Origin: Microbacterium amylolyticum
Lineage (GTDB): Bacteria; Actinomycetota; Actinomycetes; Actinomycetales; Microbacteriaceae
Direction: 5' to 3'
Length of the DNA: 64,000 nucleotides
Assembly (NCBI RefSeq): GCF_011046975.1
Contig: NZ_CP049253.1
Coordinates: 124,001-188,000 of the forward strand
Of this stretch, positions 34,968 through 44,600 are shown one piece after another (the first letter of the stretch is position 1; each line of letters starts with the position of its first letter). The position numbers and the translations under genes were made by a program. The notes below the pieces were generated by a model. The model saw nothing but the letters and a program-made list of their open reading frames with translations, had not been told where the DNA came from and made no database searches.

Positions 34968-36719
34968 GTGGTTCTGAGTCCGTCGTATCCGCAGAGGGCC
35001 CCGAGGGGTACCGCTGGTCGACTGCGCGCGTGGCAGCAGGAAGCACTCGATAGGTTCTTCGATGCCGACCAGAAGAACTTCCTCGTTGCGGCGACCCCCG
35101 GCGCAGGAAAAACCACGTACGCGCTCACGGTGGCCCGTGAACTGCGCGATCGTGGTGAGATCGACCGAATCGTCGTTGTCTGCCCCACGGAGCACCTCAA
35201 AACGCAGTGGGCCGATGCCGCGAGCCGCGTCTCGATCCGCCTCGACCCCGATTTCAAAAACAGCCTTCCCGTGCTGTCGCGGCACTATCACGGCGCCGTT
35301 GTCACCTACGCGCAGATCGCGGTCAAATCTGAGGTGCACAGGAGGCTCGTCGAACAGGCCCGCACGCTCGTGATCCTGGACGAGGTGCACCACGGTGGTG
35401 ATGCCCTCAGCTGGGGCGACGCGATCCGTGATGCCTATGCCCCCGCCAAACGCCGCCTCCTGCTGAGTGGAACGCCATTCCGCAGCGACGATGCCCCCAT
35501 CCCCTTCGTGGAATACACACCCGATGAAAAGGGCGCGCGCACATCGATCACCGACTACAGCTACGGCTACGACCGCGCCCTCGCTGACGGCGTTGTCCGG
35601 CCTGTTCTCTTCCACGTCTACACAGGGCACATGAAGTGGCGCACCCGCATGGGGGACGAACTCGAAGCGAATCTCGGCCAAGACAACACGAAGGACATCA
35701 CCAGCCAGGCGTGGCGAACGGCTCTCGACCCACGCGGCGAATGGATGCCCGCGGTGTTGAAGAGCGCTGATCAGCGCCTCACCGAAATCCGCGCCCACAT
35801 TCCGGACGCGGGTGGCCTCGTGATCGCCACTGACCAGACCAATGCTCGGGCGTACGCGGCGATTCTTCATGAGATCACCGGTCAGCGCCCCACGATCGTC
35901 TTGAGCGATGAGAGTGAGGCATCACGGCGCATTGAGCAGTTCTCTGAGAACACCACCCGATGGATGGTCGCCGTGCGCATGGTGTCCGAGGGAGTGGACG
36001 TTCCCCGGCTCGCCGTCGGCGTATACGCCACGAGCTCGTCGACGCCACTGTTCTTTGCCCAGGCCATCGGACGTTTTGTGCGCGCTCGCCGCAAGGGCGA
36101 GGCCGCCAGCGTTTTCCTGCCACAGGTGCCGGTGCTCATGGCGCTGGCCCATGAACTTGAGAAGCAGCGGGATCACGTTCTCGATCGCGGCGAAAAAGAC
36201 GCCGACGGACTCGACGACTCGCTCCTCGACGCCGCCGAGCGCGAAGAGAAGGCAAGCGACGAGCTCACAGAAGAAGAATTCACCTTCGAGGCCCTCGGGT
36301 CAACGGCGCACTTCGACTCCGTTGTCTTCGATGGGCAGCAGTTCGGACAGCTCGCCGAACCGGGGTCGGAAGAAGAACTGGAGTTCATCGGCCTGCCCGG
36401 GCTGCTTGAGCCCGAAGCCGTTCACGATCTGCTCATGCAGCGACAGGCGAGGCAGTCGCGTCATCGCCGTGTGCGTGAAGCCCGCGAAGAAAAAGACGGC
36501 GTCGAGTCTTCGCTTCCCGCCCCGCTGCACCGCACTCTGAAGGAGCAGCGTCAGCTTCTCAACAGCCTCGTGGGCGTGTACGCGCGTCAGACGGGCGATG
36601 CGCACGGACAGGTTCATGCGTGGCTCCGCCGCTCGTGCGGCGGCCCCGCCGTTGCCCAAGCGACGGTCGCACAGTTGCAGAGCCGAATCGATTTCTTGCG
36701 CAAACGCCTGCACAGCTAG
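34968..36719 (+). CDS. DEAD/DEAH-box helicase
   Basis: A 583-residue superfamily 2 helicase found across actinobacteria. Motif I is AATPGAGKTTYAL, motif II VILDEVHH, motif III LLSGTPFR, and the C-terminal helicase part includes RMVSEGVDVPRLAVGVYAT and QAIGRFVRAR. A long acidic linker (EREEKASDELTEEEFTFEAL) and a C-terminal extension (QRQARQSRHRRVREAREEK) are attached; the family's role (DNA or RNA) is not established. The frame is open to 34833, but GTG 34968, giving MVLSPSYPQRA, fits the family start. Confidence 0.88.
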   Translation: MVLSPSYPQRAPRGTAGRLRAWQQEALDRFFDADQKNFLVAATPGAGKTTYALTVARELRDRGEIDRIVVVCPTEHLKTQWADAASRVSIRLDPDFKNSLPVLSRHYHGAVVTYAQIAVKSEVHRRLVEQARTLVILDEVHHGGDALSWGDAIRDAYAPAKRRLLLSGTPFRSDDAPIPFVEYTPDEKGARTSITDYSYGYDRALADGVVRPVLFHVYTGHMKWRTRMGDELEANLGQDNTKDITSQAWRTALDPRGEWMPAVLKSADQRLTEIRAHIPDAGGLVIATDQTNARAYAAILHEITGQRPTIVLSDESEASRRIEQFSENTTRWMVAVRMVSEGVDVPRLAVGVYATSSSTPLFFAQAIGRFVRARRKGEAASVFLPQVPVLMALAHELEKQRDHVLDRGEKDADGLDDSLLDAAEREEKASDELTEEEFTFEALGSTAHFDSVVFDGQQFGQLAEPGSEEELEFIGLPGLLEPEAVHDLLMQRQARQSRHRRVREAREEKDGVESSLPAPLHRTLKEQRQLLNSLVGVYARQTGDAHGQVHAWLRRSCGGPAVAQATVAQLQSRIDFLRKRLHS

Positions 36720-36731
36720 GGCGTTTTCGCA

Positions 36732-36765
36732 CCGCATTCGGGGGCCCGAAATGCTCCGAATGCGG
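36732..36765 (+). terminator. Hairpin after the helicase gene
   Basis: CCGCATTCGG (36732-36741) pairs perfectly with CCGAATGCGG (36756-36765); loop of 14 bases. No U run follows. Confidence 0.6.
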
Positions 36766-36861
36766 CGGAACGGCGCGCTCTTCGGGGTCCGCTGGCCGTA
36801 GATTCGAGGTGACCCCGCGTCGTGAAGCGCGGGACGACACGCACCAGCCGAGGAGCCCGCC

Positions 36862-37956
36862 GTGCCATCCGCTGCCCCCGACCTTGAACCTGCCGAGGCA
36901 ACGCCCCGCGAGCGCCGCAAGTGGGCGCAGTACCTTGCCGACGAGCGTGCTGAAGCCGCCGTGTACCGCCGCCTCGCGCGCCGAAAAGACGGCGAGGAGC
37001 GCGAGATTCTGCTGGAGCTTGAGCAGGCGGAGAAACGCCACGAGCAGCACTGGCTCACGCTTCTCGGGGAGGAACCCAAGCGGCTCCCACCCGCGAGCTT
37101 CACCACGCGTGTGACGGCCTTCTTCGCCTCCCGGTTCGGGTCGGTCTTCGCTCTCGCGCTTGCTCAGCGCGCCGAGGCACGATCGCCGTACGACGACGAT
37201 CCGTATGCGACTCCCGCGATGCGCGCCGATGAGAAGGTGCATCACGAGGTCGTGCGCGGCCTCGCAGCACGAAGCCGCCGGAGCTTTTCCGGCACCTTCC
37301 GCGCGGCCGTGTTCGGTGCGAACGACGGGCTGGTATCGAACCTTGCCCTCGTGCTCGGTATCGGAGCCACCGGTGTCGCGCCACAGTTCGTGCTGGTGAG
37401 CGGAATAGCGGGTCTGCTGGCGGGAGCACTGTCGATGGCGGCGGGCGAGTTCGTCTCGGTGCGCTCGCAGCGAGAGCTGCTCGAATCGACGCGCGAGAGT
37501 ACGTACGCCGACGCTGGACTGCCCGATCTCGACATTGACCAGAACGAACTCGCCCTCGTCTATCGAACGCGCGGGATGAGCGACGACACCGCGCAGGCGA
37601 AGGCCCGTGCCACGATCCGTGCAGCCCACGCCGGACGTCTGCCCACCCAGGCGGTGGGGGACAACTCCTACGAGGAAGTGGGCGGCGCATGGCGCGCGGC
37701 GGCTTCGAGTTTCCTCTTCTTCGGAACGGGAGCCCTTCTGCCCGTTTTGCCGTGGATCTTCGGGATGAGCGGGGTGACGGCGATTCTTGCCGCGCTTATC
37801 GTGGTGGGACTCGCTCTGCTCCTCACCGGTGCAACCGTGGGCCTGCTTTCGGGCGCCTCGCCGCTTCCGCGCGCACTACGCCAGCTCGCGATCGGGTTCG
37901 GCGCGGCCGGTGTGACCTACGTTCTGGGCATGATCTTCGGTGTTGACATGGGGTAG
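36862..37956 (+). CDS. VIT1/CCC1-family transporter with ferritin-like N-terminal domain
   Basis: A 364-residue iron/manganese transporter-like protein. Residues 1-80 form a rubrerythrin-type helical region rich in Glu/His (QYLADERAEAAVYRR, EQAEKRHEQHW) that should bind metal. After that come the VIT-type membrane helices, with SFSGTFRAAVFGANDGLVSNLALVLGIG, SMAAGEFVSVRSQRE and a C-terminal pair of helices. Ferritin-VIT fusions export or store iron. GTG 36862 follows GAGGAG. It is the last gene before tRNA-Leu. Confidence 0.9.
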   Translation: MPSAAPDLEPAEATPRERRKWAQYLADERAEAAVYRRLARRKDGEEREILLELEQAEKRHEQHWLTLLGEEPKRLPPASFTTRVTAFFASRFGSVFALALAQRAEARSPYDDDPYATPAMRADEKVHHEVVRGLAARSRRSFSGTFRAAVFGANDGLVSNLALVLGIGATGVAPQFVLVSGIAGLLAGALSMAAGEFVSVRSQRELLESTRESTYADAGLPDLDIDQNELALVYRTRGMSDDTAQAKARATIRAAHAGRLPTQAVGDNSYEEVGGAWRAAASSFLFFGTGALLPVLPWIFGMSGVTAILAALIVVGLALLLTGATVGLLSGASPLPRALRQLAIGFGAAGVTYVLGMIFGVDMG

Positions 37957-38075
37957 CGCCTGGCGCGCCACGCCCGGGAGTTGGCCCGGTTCGTAGCCGC
38001 CCCGAGGCGCTGGTAATGTAGTCTCTCGTTGCGGGAAACAAGGCGTAAAGCCAAGTGGAACGCAATCACCCAGAT

Positions 38076-38161
38076 GCGCGGGTGGCGGAATAGGTAGACG
38101 CGCTAGCTTGAGGTGCTAGTGCCCGTATTAGGGCGTGGGGGTTCAAGTCCCCCCTCGCGCA
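38076..38161 (+). tRNA. tRNA-Leu (anticodon GAG)
   Basis: An 86-base leucine tRNA with long variable arm. Acceptor GCGCGGG pairs with CTCGCGC, the anticodon stem CTAGC/GCTAG encloses TTGAGGT (anticodon GAG, codon CTC), and the T arm is GGTTCAAGTCC. Upstream, an extended -10 TGGTAATGT (38011-38019) may be its promoter. Its 3' half forms the left attachment repeat of the integrated element, which has rebuilt it intact. Confidence 0.96.
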
Positions 38162-38162
38162 C
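38141..38162. repeat. Left attachment site of the element (inside tRNA-Leu)
   Basis: The 22 bases from 38141 are identical to 50349-50370. They cover the T arm and acceptor end of tRNA-Leu plus one base beyond, the usual target of tyrosine integrases. Confidence 0.9.
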
Positions 38163-38223
38163 GCGAATGAAATGGCCCCTGACCTGGGATTTTATCTCTC
38201 GGGTTGGGGGTCTTTCGCGTCGG

Positions 38224-38243
38224 AAGTGCTAGAAAAAGTGCTA
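38224..38243 (+). repeat. Candidate integrase arm sites, left end
   Basis: AAGTGCTA occurs at 38224-38231 and 38236-38243, exactly 12 bases apart and about 62 bases inside the left attachment repeat. The second copy overlaps the original integrase stop codon. The same pair occurs at the right end. Confidence 0.55.
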
Positions 38244-39337
38244 AGCCTTGCCCAGGTGGGCGGCGAAGCGGGTCACGGCCGATCGCTGCACGGTCGGGGG
38301 GACGTGGGCGTAGATGTTCATCGTCGTCGTGATCGTCGAGTGAGCGCAGCTTCCCGTCGTCGTCGCCGAAGACGTAGGCGTCGGCCTTGGCGAGCGTGAA
38401 TGAGAGTTCCGCGCGGGCGACCTTGTAGGAGGCGAGCACTTTCAGGGTGTCCTCGTCCACGTCGATCACGCGCGCGTTGCCGGTCTTCGGGGGTTTCGTC
38501 TTCGCCCAGTCGTCGGTATCGACCGCGCGGCGGATGCTGACCGTCATGCGCTTGGTGTTGAGGTCGCTCCACTTCAGGGCGAGGGCTTCGCTGCGCCTCA
38601 TGCCGGTGTAGGCGATGAGCCGCCAGAGCGGGAACAGCTCGTCTTTCAGCTCCTCTTCGTTCCAGGTGAGGAAGAGGGCGAGTTGTTCGCTTGTCCAGGT
38701 GACGATCTCGGGTTTCTGCGCTCGCACCTCGCTCGTGGTCGGGGCTTTGACGGTGCGCTTCTTCTTCGTTGGGTTCACCGTCAGGTGCCCGTCGTCGATC
38801 GCGGCGTCGAGGATCGCGCCGAGCACGACATGCACCTTATGCACGCTGTTGGCCGAGAGCGGTTTGCCCTTGCCATAGGTGTCCTTGCGCCCTGACTGCT
38901 CCAAGTCGCGGTAGTGGCGGGCGATCCTCGTGGCGGTGAGCTTGTCGAGCCGGATCATGCCGAGGTGCGGGCGGATGTGGTTGCGGATGATCTTCTTGTA
39001 CCCCTTGATCGTGGACGCCGCGAGCTTGAGCCCTGCCGCCCACTCGTCCGCGTAGACACCAAGGGTGGGTACCTTGTTGCCGAACTTCTCGTTCTGCTTG
39101 CGCTGCTTCAACGCCTCCTGCAACGCATCGTTGGCCTCGTCGGTGCTCATGAATCCGGAACGGGTCAGACGCCGCGATCCCATCTCGGGGTACTCGGGAT
39201 CTTTCAGAACATAGATTTGGAACCGCCACCGCTTGCCCTTGTCGGTGTCGTAGTCCTGGATCGAACCGGGCTGCCGGGAACGCGAACGCCGCTGCTGCTT
39301 CTCACCCCCCGTCACTGGACTGGTCGGGCTGCTTCAT
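38241..39337 (-). pseudogene. Tyrosine integrase, inactivated by deletion and frameshift
   Basis: The N-terminal arm-binding and core-binding domains (QIYVLKDPEYPEM, GVYADEWAAGLKL, TIKGYKKIIRNHIRPHLG) and the first catalytic Arg region (AYTGMRRSEALALKW) are intact. After FGDDDGKLRS the sequence jumps to TITTTMNIYAHVPPTVQR, the end of the catalytic domain, in another frame. The HXXR and LGH(S/T) blocks are missing, so only the Tyr remains of that half. Near the start, six G (39305-39310 as C) put the natural start MKQPDQSSDGG (ATG 39337, after GAGGAG) out of frame with the rest. The read-through frame as it stands ends at 38143. Confidence 0.85.
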
Positions 39338-39370
39338 CGTCGTCATCTCCTCTCGTATGGGTAGTCGGGG

Positions 39371-39937
39371 TTAGCTTTCGCCGAACGGCCTGGCATCGGG
39401 GTCGAGCTGCAGCAGGCGCAGGTTGACGTGCTGAAGACGTTTCCGGAAGCGCTCGACGCGCTCCTGGTAGTGGGGGCCGAACGCGGCCATCGCGTTCTCG
39501 CTCTCTGCGTAGGCTTCGAGCTTGAGCTTCGCAGTCTCGACCTCGTACAAGGCGTCCTGCGCCTGCCTCTGCCAATACCCCACGAGCGCGGCGTGCGTGA
39601 GGGCCGTGTCACCGGCCAGCCATGCCCGCACTTCCTCTGGTGTGTGCCCGGCGGGTACGCCGGTGAACGCGGACTCGCCCTCCGATGGCGAGAGGAGCGC
39701 GGCGGGGGTGGTGCCGAGGGCGTAAGCGATCGCGGTGAGGTCGTCCACGTCCACGCGCCGGTCGCCCAGCTCTACCTTGCTCACCCCGGACACCGAGAGT
39801 TTCCGACCCGCCTCGGTGAGCTTCTGCGAGAGCGTGCGCAAGTCCATGCCGATGGACTGACGCGCGTTCCTGACGTTGTGCGCGACGTAGTTGTTCGTGA
39901 GCCCGGCGGGGTTTCCCCGCAGTCGTTTGTTCTCCAT
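39371..39937 (-). CDS. Xre-type helix-turn-helix regulator
   Basis: A 188-residue regulator. A helix-turn-helix domain (residues 18-84: NVRNARQSIGMDLRTLSQKL, LSVSGVSKVELGDRRVDVDD, TAIAYALGTTPAALL) is followed by a helical region with coiled-coil-like Glu/Ala/Lys content (YEVETAKLKLEAYAESENAM). It is divergent from the excisionase-like gene. A palindrome covers its own start codon and a near-copy lies upstream of the relaxase, so it probably represses both. Such regulators hold mobile elements quiescent. Confidence 0.85.
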   Translation of the reverse strand: MENKRLRGNPAGLTNNYVAHNVRNARQSIGMDLRTLSQKLTEAGRKLSVSGVSKVELGDRRVDVDDLTAIAYALGTTPAALLSPSEGESAFTGVPAGHTPEEVRAWLAGDTALTHAALVGYWQRQAQDALYEVETAKLKLEAYAESENAMAAFGPHYQERVERFRKRLQHVNLRLLQLDPDARPFGES

Positions 39938-39948
39938 ATAGGAAAACT
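39929..39948. promoter_or_regulatory. Candidate Xre operator at the regulator start
   Basis: GTTCTCCATATAGGAAAACT overlaps the ATG (39935-39937) of the Xre gene and ends 12 bases before the -35 of the divergent promoter. It matches 17 of 20 bases of 45164-45183. Confidence 0.6.
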
Positions 39949-39960
39949 AAACCGCGACGT

Positions 39961-39989
39961 TTGACAATGCAATCCCTGGCGCGGATGAT
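39961..39989 (+). promoter_or_regulatory. Promoter of the excisionase-like gene
   Basis: TTGACA (39961-39966) is followed after 17 bases by GATGAT (39984-39989). The candidate operator lies just upstream, giving a simple divergent switch. Confidence 0.5.
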
Positions 39990-40033
39990 AGGGGGAACCT
40001 CTCCTCGCGCGCGTAATTGGAACGGATGGTGTG

Positions 40034-40255
40034 ATGATGCGGCAGAGCACTCTTGACATGGAAGACCTGCGCAGGCGGCGCAGCCTGGTCATCACCCGGA
40101 AAGAAGCTGCCGAGGCGCTCGGGGTCGACCCCCGCACGATCACCACGAGCATCAACGAGGGCACGATCCCCTCGGTCAAGCTCGGCCGTCGCATCGTGAT
40201 CCCGCGCGAGAAGTTCCTCGCCCTGTTCGCCGACACCCGCCCCGATGATGGATGA
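40034..40255 (+). CDS. Excisionase-like small DNA-binding protein
   Basis: A 73-residue winged-helix protein of the excisionase/AlpA (MerR-like) family: LVITRKEAAEALGVDPRTITTSI then EGTIPSVKLGRRIVIPREKFLALF. It should bind DNA and steer an integrase towards excision, or act as an activator. ATG 40034 or the neighbouring GTG 40031/ATG 40037 can start it. It is divergent from the Xre gene, as lysogeny/excision switches often are. Confidence 0.8.
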   Translation: MMRQSTLDMEDLRRRRSLVITRKEAAEALGVDPRTITTSINEGTIPSVKLGRRIVIPREKFLALFADTRPDDG

Positions 40256-40346
40256 GACGTTGCCGGGCGTGCCGATTCGGCACCACCGCCCTGGGCACGA
40301 TCAGCCCACAGCGGTAAACTCTTAGCAGAGAGGAACGGAGGAGCGC

Positions 40347-40634
40347 ATGAGTGACACGATCCTGACCCAGCCGCCACAGGCACGGGCGGACTTCGATCAC
40401 GTCTCCGACGCGATGCTCTACGACATCGCCCGGCACACCGCCTCGGTGCTCTCCGCGATCCTGCTCACCTGCAAGAACACTGCCGCCGACGATGCCGAGC
40501 GCGACCACTGGGCCGCGCGCCGCCGCCTGGTCAAGCAGCAGGTGCGGGCGCTGGATGCCGACGACCGGGCCGGGCTCATCGCGCAAGATGAAGTGTGGCG
40601 GCTGGAAAAGCTCGCCCTCACCGGCACCGAGTGA
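40347..40634 (+). CDS. Small helical protein preceding the zeta toxin, probable antitoxin
   Basis: A 95-residue, mostly helical acidic protein (FDHVSDAMLYDIARHTASVL, DDAERDHWAARRRLV). It is not like the classic epsilon antitoxin by eye. It has a good ribosome site (GGAACGGAGGAGCGC) and its stop overlaps the next start (GTGA), the tight coupling typical of toxin-antitoxin pairs. The antitoxin role is inferred from position only. Confidence 0.65.
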   Translation: MSDTILTQPPQARADFDHVSDAMLYDIARHTASVLSAILLTCKNTAADDAERDHWAARRRLVKQQVRALDADDRAGLIAQDEVWRLEKLALTGTE

Positions 40635-41683
40635 CCGAACCGGTCGGCTCCGACGCCTGGCTCGCCCAGGTCTTCGACGCTGACGCCCGCGACGAACTCT
40701 TCACCGGACACGCACCCGATCAAGCGGCTCCGGTGCTGGTGCTCCTTGGAGGGCAACCGGCAGCGGGCAAGACCCGCGCGCAACAGGTGATCCTCCGCGA
40801 GCACGCCGCCGATGATCTGGTCGAGATCACCGGCGATGATCTGCGTGAGTACCACCCCGACTATGCGCGCCTGGCCGATCACGCACCGCTCGAAATGCCC
40901 GCCGCAACCGCCCCCGTCTCCGGCGGCCTCGTCAGCCCGGCCCTGGATCACGCGCTCGCGCATCGGTACTCGGTGCTGTTGGAGGGCACGTTCCGCGACG
41001 CGGGCATGGTCACCGCCACCGCAACCCGGTTCGCTACGGCCGGGTACCGGGTCGAGGTCGTCGCCGTGGCGACCCCGGCGGCGGTATCCAGACTGTCGGC
41101 GGAGATGCGTTCCCTCGACGCCGGATACCCGGCCGTGGGCCGCTGGACACCACCCCAAGCCCACGAAAGCGCGCTGGCAGGGTCGGCGGATGTCGTGGCC
41201 GCGCTCGAAGCGCTCCCGCACGTCCAACGAGTGCAGGTCTTCTCCCGCGAACGACTCCTGTTCGACAACTCCCGCACCGATGCCGGGGAATGGCAGCGGC
41301 CCGCTGAGGCGGCAGCCGCACTGCGCCGGGAACAGCACCGCCCCCTGGACGTACGTGAGGCGTTCGACTGGTTGCAGGGCTATGCTGCCGTCTTCGCCAA
41401 AGCCCAGGCACGCCCCGGCTACCTCGGGTCGGAGACTGCACCGGCCTATGTCCGCCTCCAACGCGACGCGCAGACCATGATCCGCACCCTCAGCCAGACG
41501 CTCGGCGCACCGCTCGGTCAACTGGAACGGGAACAGCGCGCACGGCGGAAGCATCTGGAACGAGTGTTCCCAGCCGGACTGCTGCCACCCCCAAGGCGGC
41601 CCGCAGCACCGCCTGAGCTACCGGACTGGCCGGAACACCCCGGCCCGACCAGCCGCCACGAGCCGCCGTCCCTCGGACGGTAA
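40631..41683 (+). CDS. Zeta toxin family kinase
   Basis: A 350-residue P-loop kinase. Walker A is GGQPAAGKTRAQQ near residue 40, followed by ITGDDLREYHPDY and LLEGTFRDAGM, the characteristic zeta/PezT motifs, with a VFSRERLLFDN region. Known zeta toxins phosphorylate UDP-N-acetylglucosamine and block cell-wall synthesis, which may stabilise the element. A long C-terminal extension (about 90 residues, ending Pro-rich) is unusual. Start GTG 40631 overlaps the upstream stop. Confidence 0.85.
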   Translation: MTEPVGSDAWLAQVFDADARDELFTGHAPDQAAPVLVLLGGQPAAGKTRAQQVILREHAADDLVEITGDDLREYHPDYARLADHAPLEMPAATAPVSGGLVSPALDHALAHRYSVLLEGTFRDAGMVTATATRFATAGYRVEVVAVATPAAVSRLSAEMRSLDAGYPAVGRWTPPQAHESALAGSADVVAALEALPHVQRVQVFSRERLLFDNSRTDAGEWQRPAEAAAALRREQHRPLDVREAFDWLQGYAAVFAKAQARPGYLGSETAPAYVRLQRDAQTMIRTLSQTLGAPLGQLEREQRARRKHLERVFPAGLLPPPRRPAAPPELPDWPEHPGPTSRHEPPSLGR

Positions 41684-41692
41684 CGCGCCCGT

Positions 41693-44600
41693 TTAGAGGC
41701 TCAGGCCCGGCCCATCGCGGCGAGGCGTGGTGCTGCGGTGCTCCCGCCCGATGTCCTGGCGGGCGCGTTCCCGCTCGACACGCTGGGCCTCGCAAGCGGC
41801 CTGTTCGGCGCGGGTCTGTTCGATCCGCGCTGTCGCCTCGGCCGGGGTGAGGGTAGCGAGCACGTCGGCTTCCTCCCGTGCCTGCTTCGCGGCCTGTGCC
41901 GCCCGCGCCCCCTGCCGGGCGGGATTGGCGCTGAGATAGCTCTCCCGATTGCGGAGCACGTTGTCGGTACCGAACACGCGCGCGTACGCGGCCAACCGAG
42001 CCATCTGCGCCTGCTCGGGCCGACCGATCAGAGTGTCGCGCGCTTGCCGGTGCTCGTGCTCGGCGTCGATCACGCGGGGGTGCCCGTCCACGAGCGGGCC
42101 GGTCACGCGCTGCACCCACGCCTCGCTCTGCTCGTTCCACTTCGGCGGGCCGCCCCACTCGTCCGTGAGGTGCTGGCGTGCCTGCTGAGCGCGGGCCTGC
42201 GCGGTTTCGTGGTCGGTGCGGGCGCGACGCTTCCCGAACCAAGACGCCGCCTGTACTTGATCGCTTGCCCTTTGCGCGGCGGTGTCGGCGTCGTGCCAGT
42301 CGCTCAGCGCTGCCTCCGCCGCTGAGACGAACGGGGTAGCGACCTCGGCACGCACCTCAACGACTCGCTGCTTCGCCGCCTCCTCGGCCGCGCGTGCCCG
42401 TTCTCGCACGACTGTCTCGCGTTCGCGGAGGTCGGCGAGGGCGGTGCCGACCCGCTGCCACCGTTGCGCCTGCACCTCGGCGGTCTGGGCGCGGTGCATG
42501 AGCGCGGCGATCTCCTCGTTGACGAACCGCATTGGGCCGTCGTCGGTCAGCCCGGCCACGGCCTCCGTGGCACGCTGCGTGGCGGTGGTGAGGCCGCGGT
42601 CGGCGCGGTCGCGTGCCATCGCCTCAATGAACTGCGCCTGCGCATCCGCCTCGCTCTCCGCGACGACGTGCAGCAGGTTCGTCTCGCGGCCCCTTGTCAT
42701 GCCGACGTAGACGCTCGCGGCACTGGTGGCGTCGGTGAGGAGCGTGTGCGCTCCGGCCACGGTCGCGCCCTGCACCCCGTAGGAGGTCGCCGCATAGGAC
42801 AGGTGCGCGTGCTCGGCCACGTACTCGGCGGGCAAGCGCACGGTGTGCTGCTGCTTGAGCCCGTTCCCGTGTTCGCGGACGCGGAGCGCACCGTCGTCCT
42901 CGACCCGTTGCACGATCCGCTGCTGCGGGTTCGCCACCCCGATACCGGAATCGTTCTGACGCGTCTGAATCACATCACCCGCACCAATGGCGAGGTCGTC
43001 GCTGCCGTTGACGGTGCGGGTATCGTCGACGACACCCTGAGCGACCCGCTCCTCGCGGATAGCGGCATTGACGGTGCGGGCCTCATCGTTCGTGCTCACC
43101 GTCACCGCCTCCCCATCCTCCCGCTGTTCGGCGACATGGGCGTGCGCGTCCTCGCTGTTCGAGTGGAGCCGCACGAGGCCCTGCTGGGCGAGTCGGTCGA
43201 ACACATCGCCGGGGTCGGTGCCGTCGCGCATTCGCAAGGTGAGGTCGGCGTAGGCAGGGTCGGTGAAGCGGTGCACCTCGGCCATATCGAACGTGCGCCC
43301 CCGAATCTGCGCGGCCATATCGAGCACCCCGCCACGCCCGACCGCGGGAAGCAGCGCACGATCCCCGACAAGGGCAACGGTCGCTTTCGCTTCGGCGGTG
43401 ATGGTGAGGAGGGCGAGGGCGGTGTCCTGGTCGAGCATCCCAGCCTCGTCCACGATCACCCGCTCACCCCGCACCAGCCGCGCCGTCTCGGTAGGGCCAC
43501 GGTAGGTGCGGCCCGTCTCCGGGTCGGTATCGCCTGGGACGAGGCGCGTCCAGACGCCGTCATCGTTCCACCGCCACCCGTGGACGTGCACGAGCGCTGC
43601 GACACTCGTCGCAGGCACGCCGAGTTCCTCGTGCGCGACCTGCGCGGCGCGCAACGTCGGCGCAACAACCCGCGCCGCCCGACCGTGCTGCGCTGCGACC
43701 TCGATTGCAGCACCGAGCATCGTAGTCTTGCCCGCACCGGCCGCACCCTCCACAACCACGAGCGGATCACGCGACGCCACCGCCGCAGCCGCGATCGTCT
43801 GCCCGGCATCCAGGCCGTGCACGTGCGCGGTCTCGTGCAGGTCGGGGTGACGCGGCTCGCGCTTCGGCACCCGTGCGGCCAGGAAGTCGCGCAGCTCGGT
43901 CTCGGCCTGCACCACCCGCACGCTCGTGAGGTGCGCAACATGCTCGGGAGTCGGTGCGCCGGGAGAGAGGATCGAGAAGCAATCCTCCAACGCCAACCCC
44001 GTTGCAATGTTGACGAACTCGCGTATCTCGGCAGGGGTGGCGTGCACGCCGTCGTCGGTCATGATGCGAGTCGCGTGCTCCTGCACCGTGTGCCGCGTCC
44101 ACGCCGACCCACCCGCAGCGCACCGGTCCAGCGCACGACTCGCAACGGTCTGCACCGCCAGGTCGTCGAGCGATACCCGTGCACGCGGGGCGGGGCGTTG
44201 CAACGTGTCGGGATCGTAGCCGGCCTCCCGCAACTCCGCGATCCACGCCTGTTCTTCGCGCAGGGTGGTGGGCTTCTTCGCGGGGCGCTCATGCGCCCAG
44301 GCTTTCGCCGCGAGACGGGCGGAGACGACCGGCCCCATCGTCTCGCCCGGATGCGCCGCCTCCCACCAGGCCTCGAACCGTTCCAGATGCTTGCGCACCT
44401 GCTCGCCGCGCTTGCTCATCATCGGGTTGAACCGTTCGAGCTCGACCACCTCCCCGGTCATCGTGTCGAGAGTGAGGCCGTGCCGGTCGAGCACTTCGGC
44501 GAGCTCGGGGTGCGCGGCGATGACGGCGGTGCCGAGAGCACGGATCGCGCCCTGCTGCTTGAACAACGCCGCCGTATCGAGCGCACGCCATTTCCCGGCC

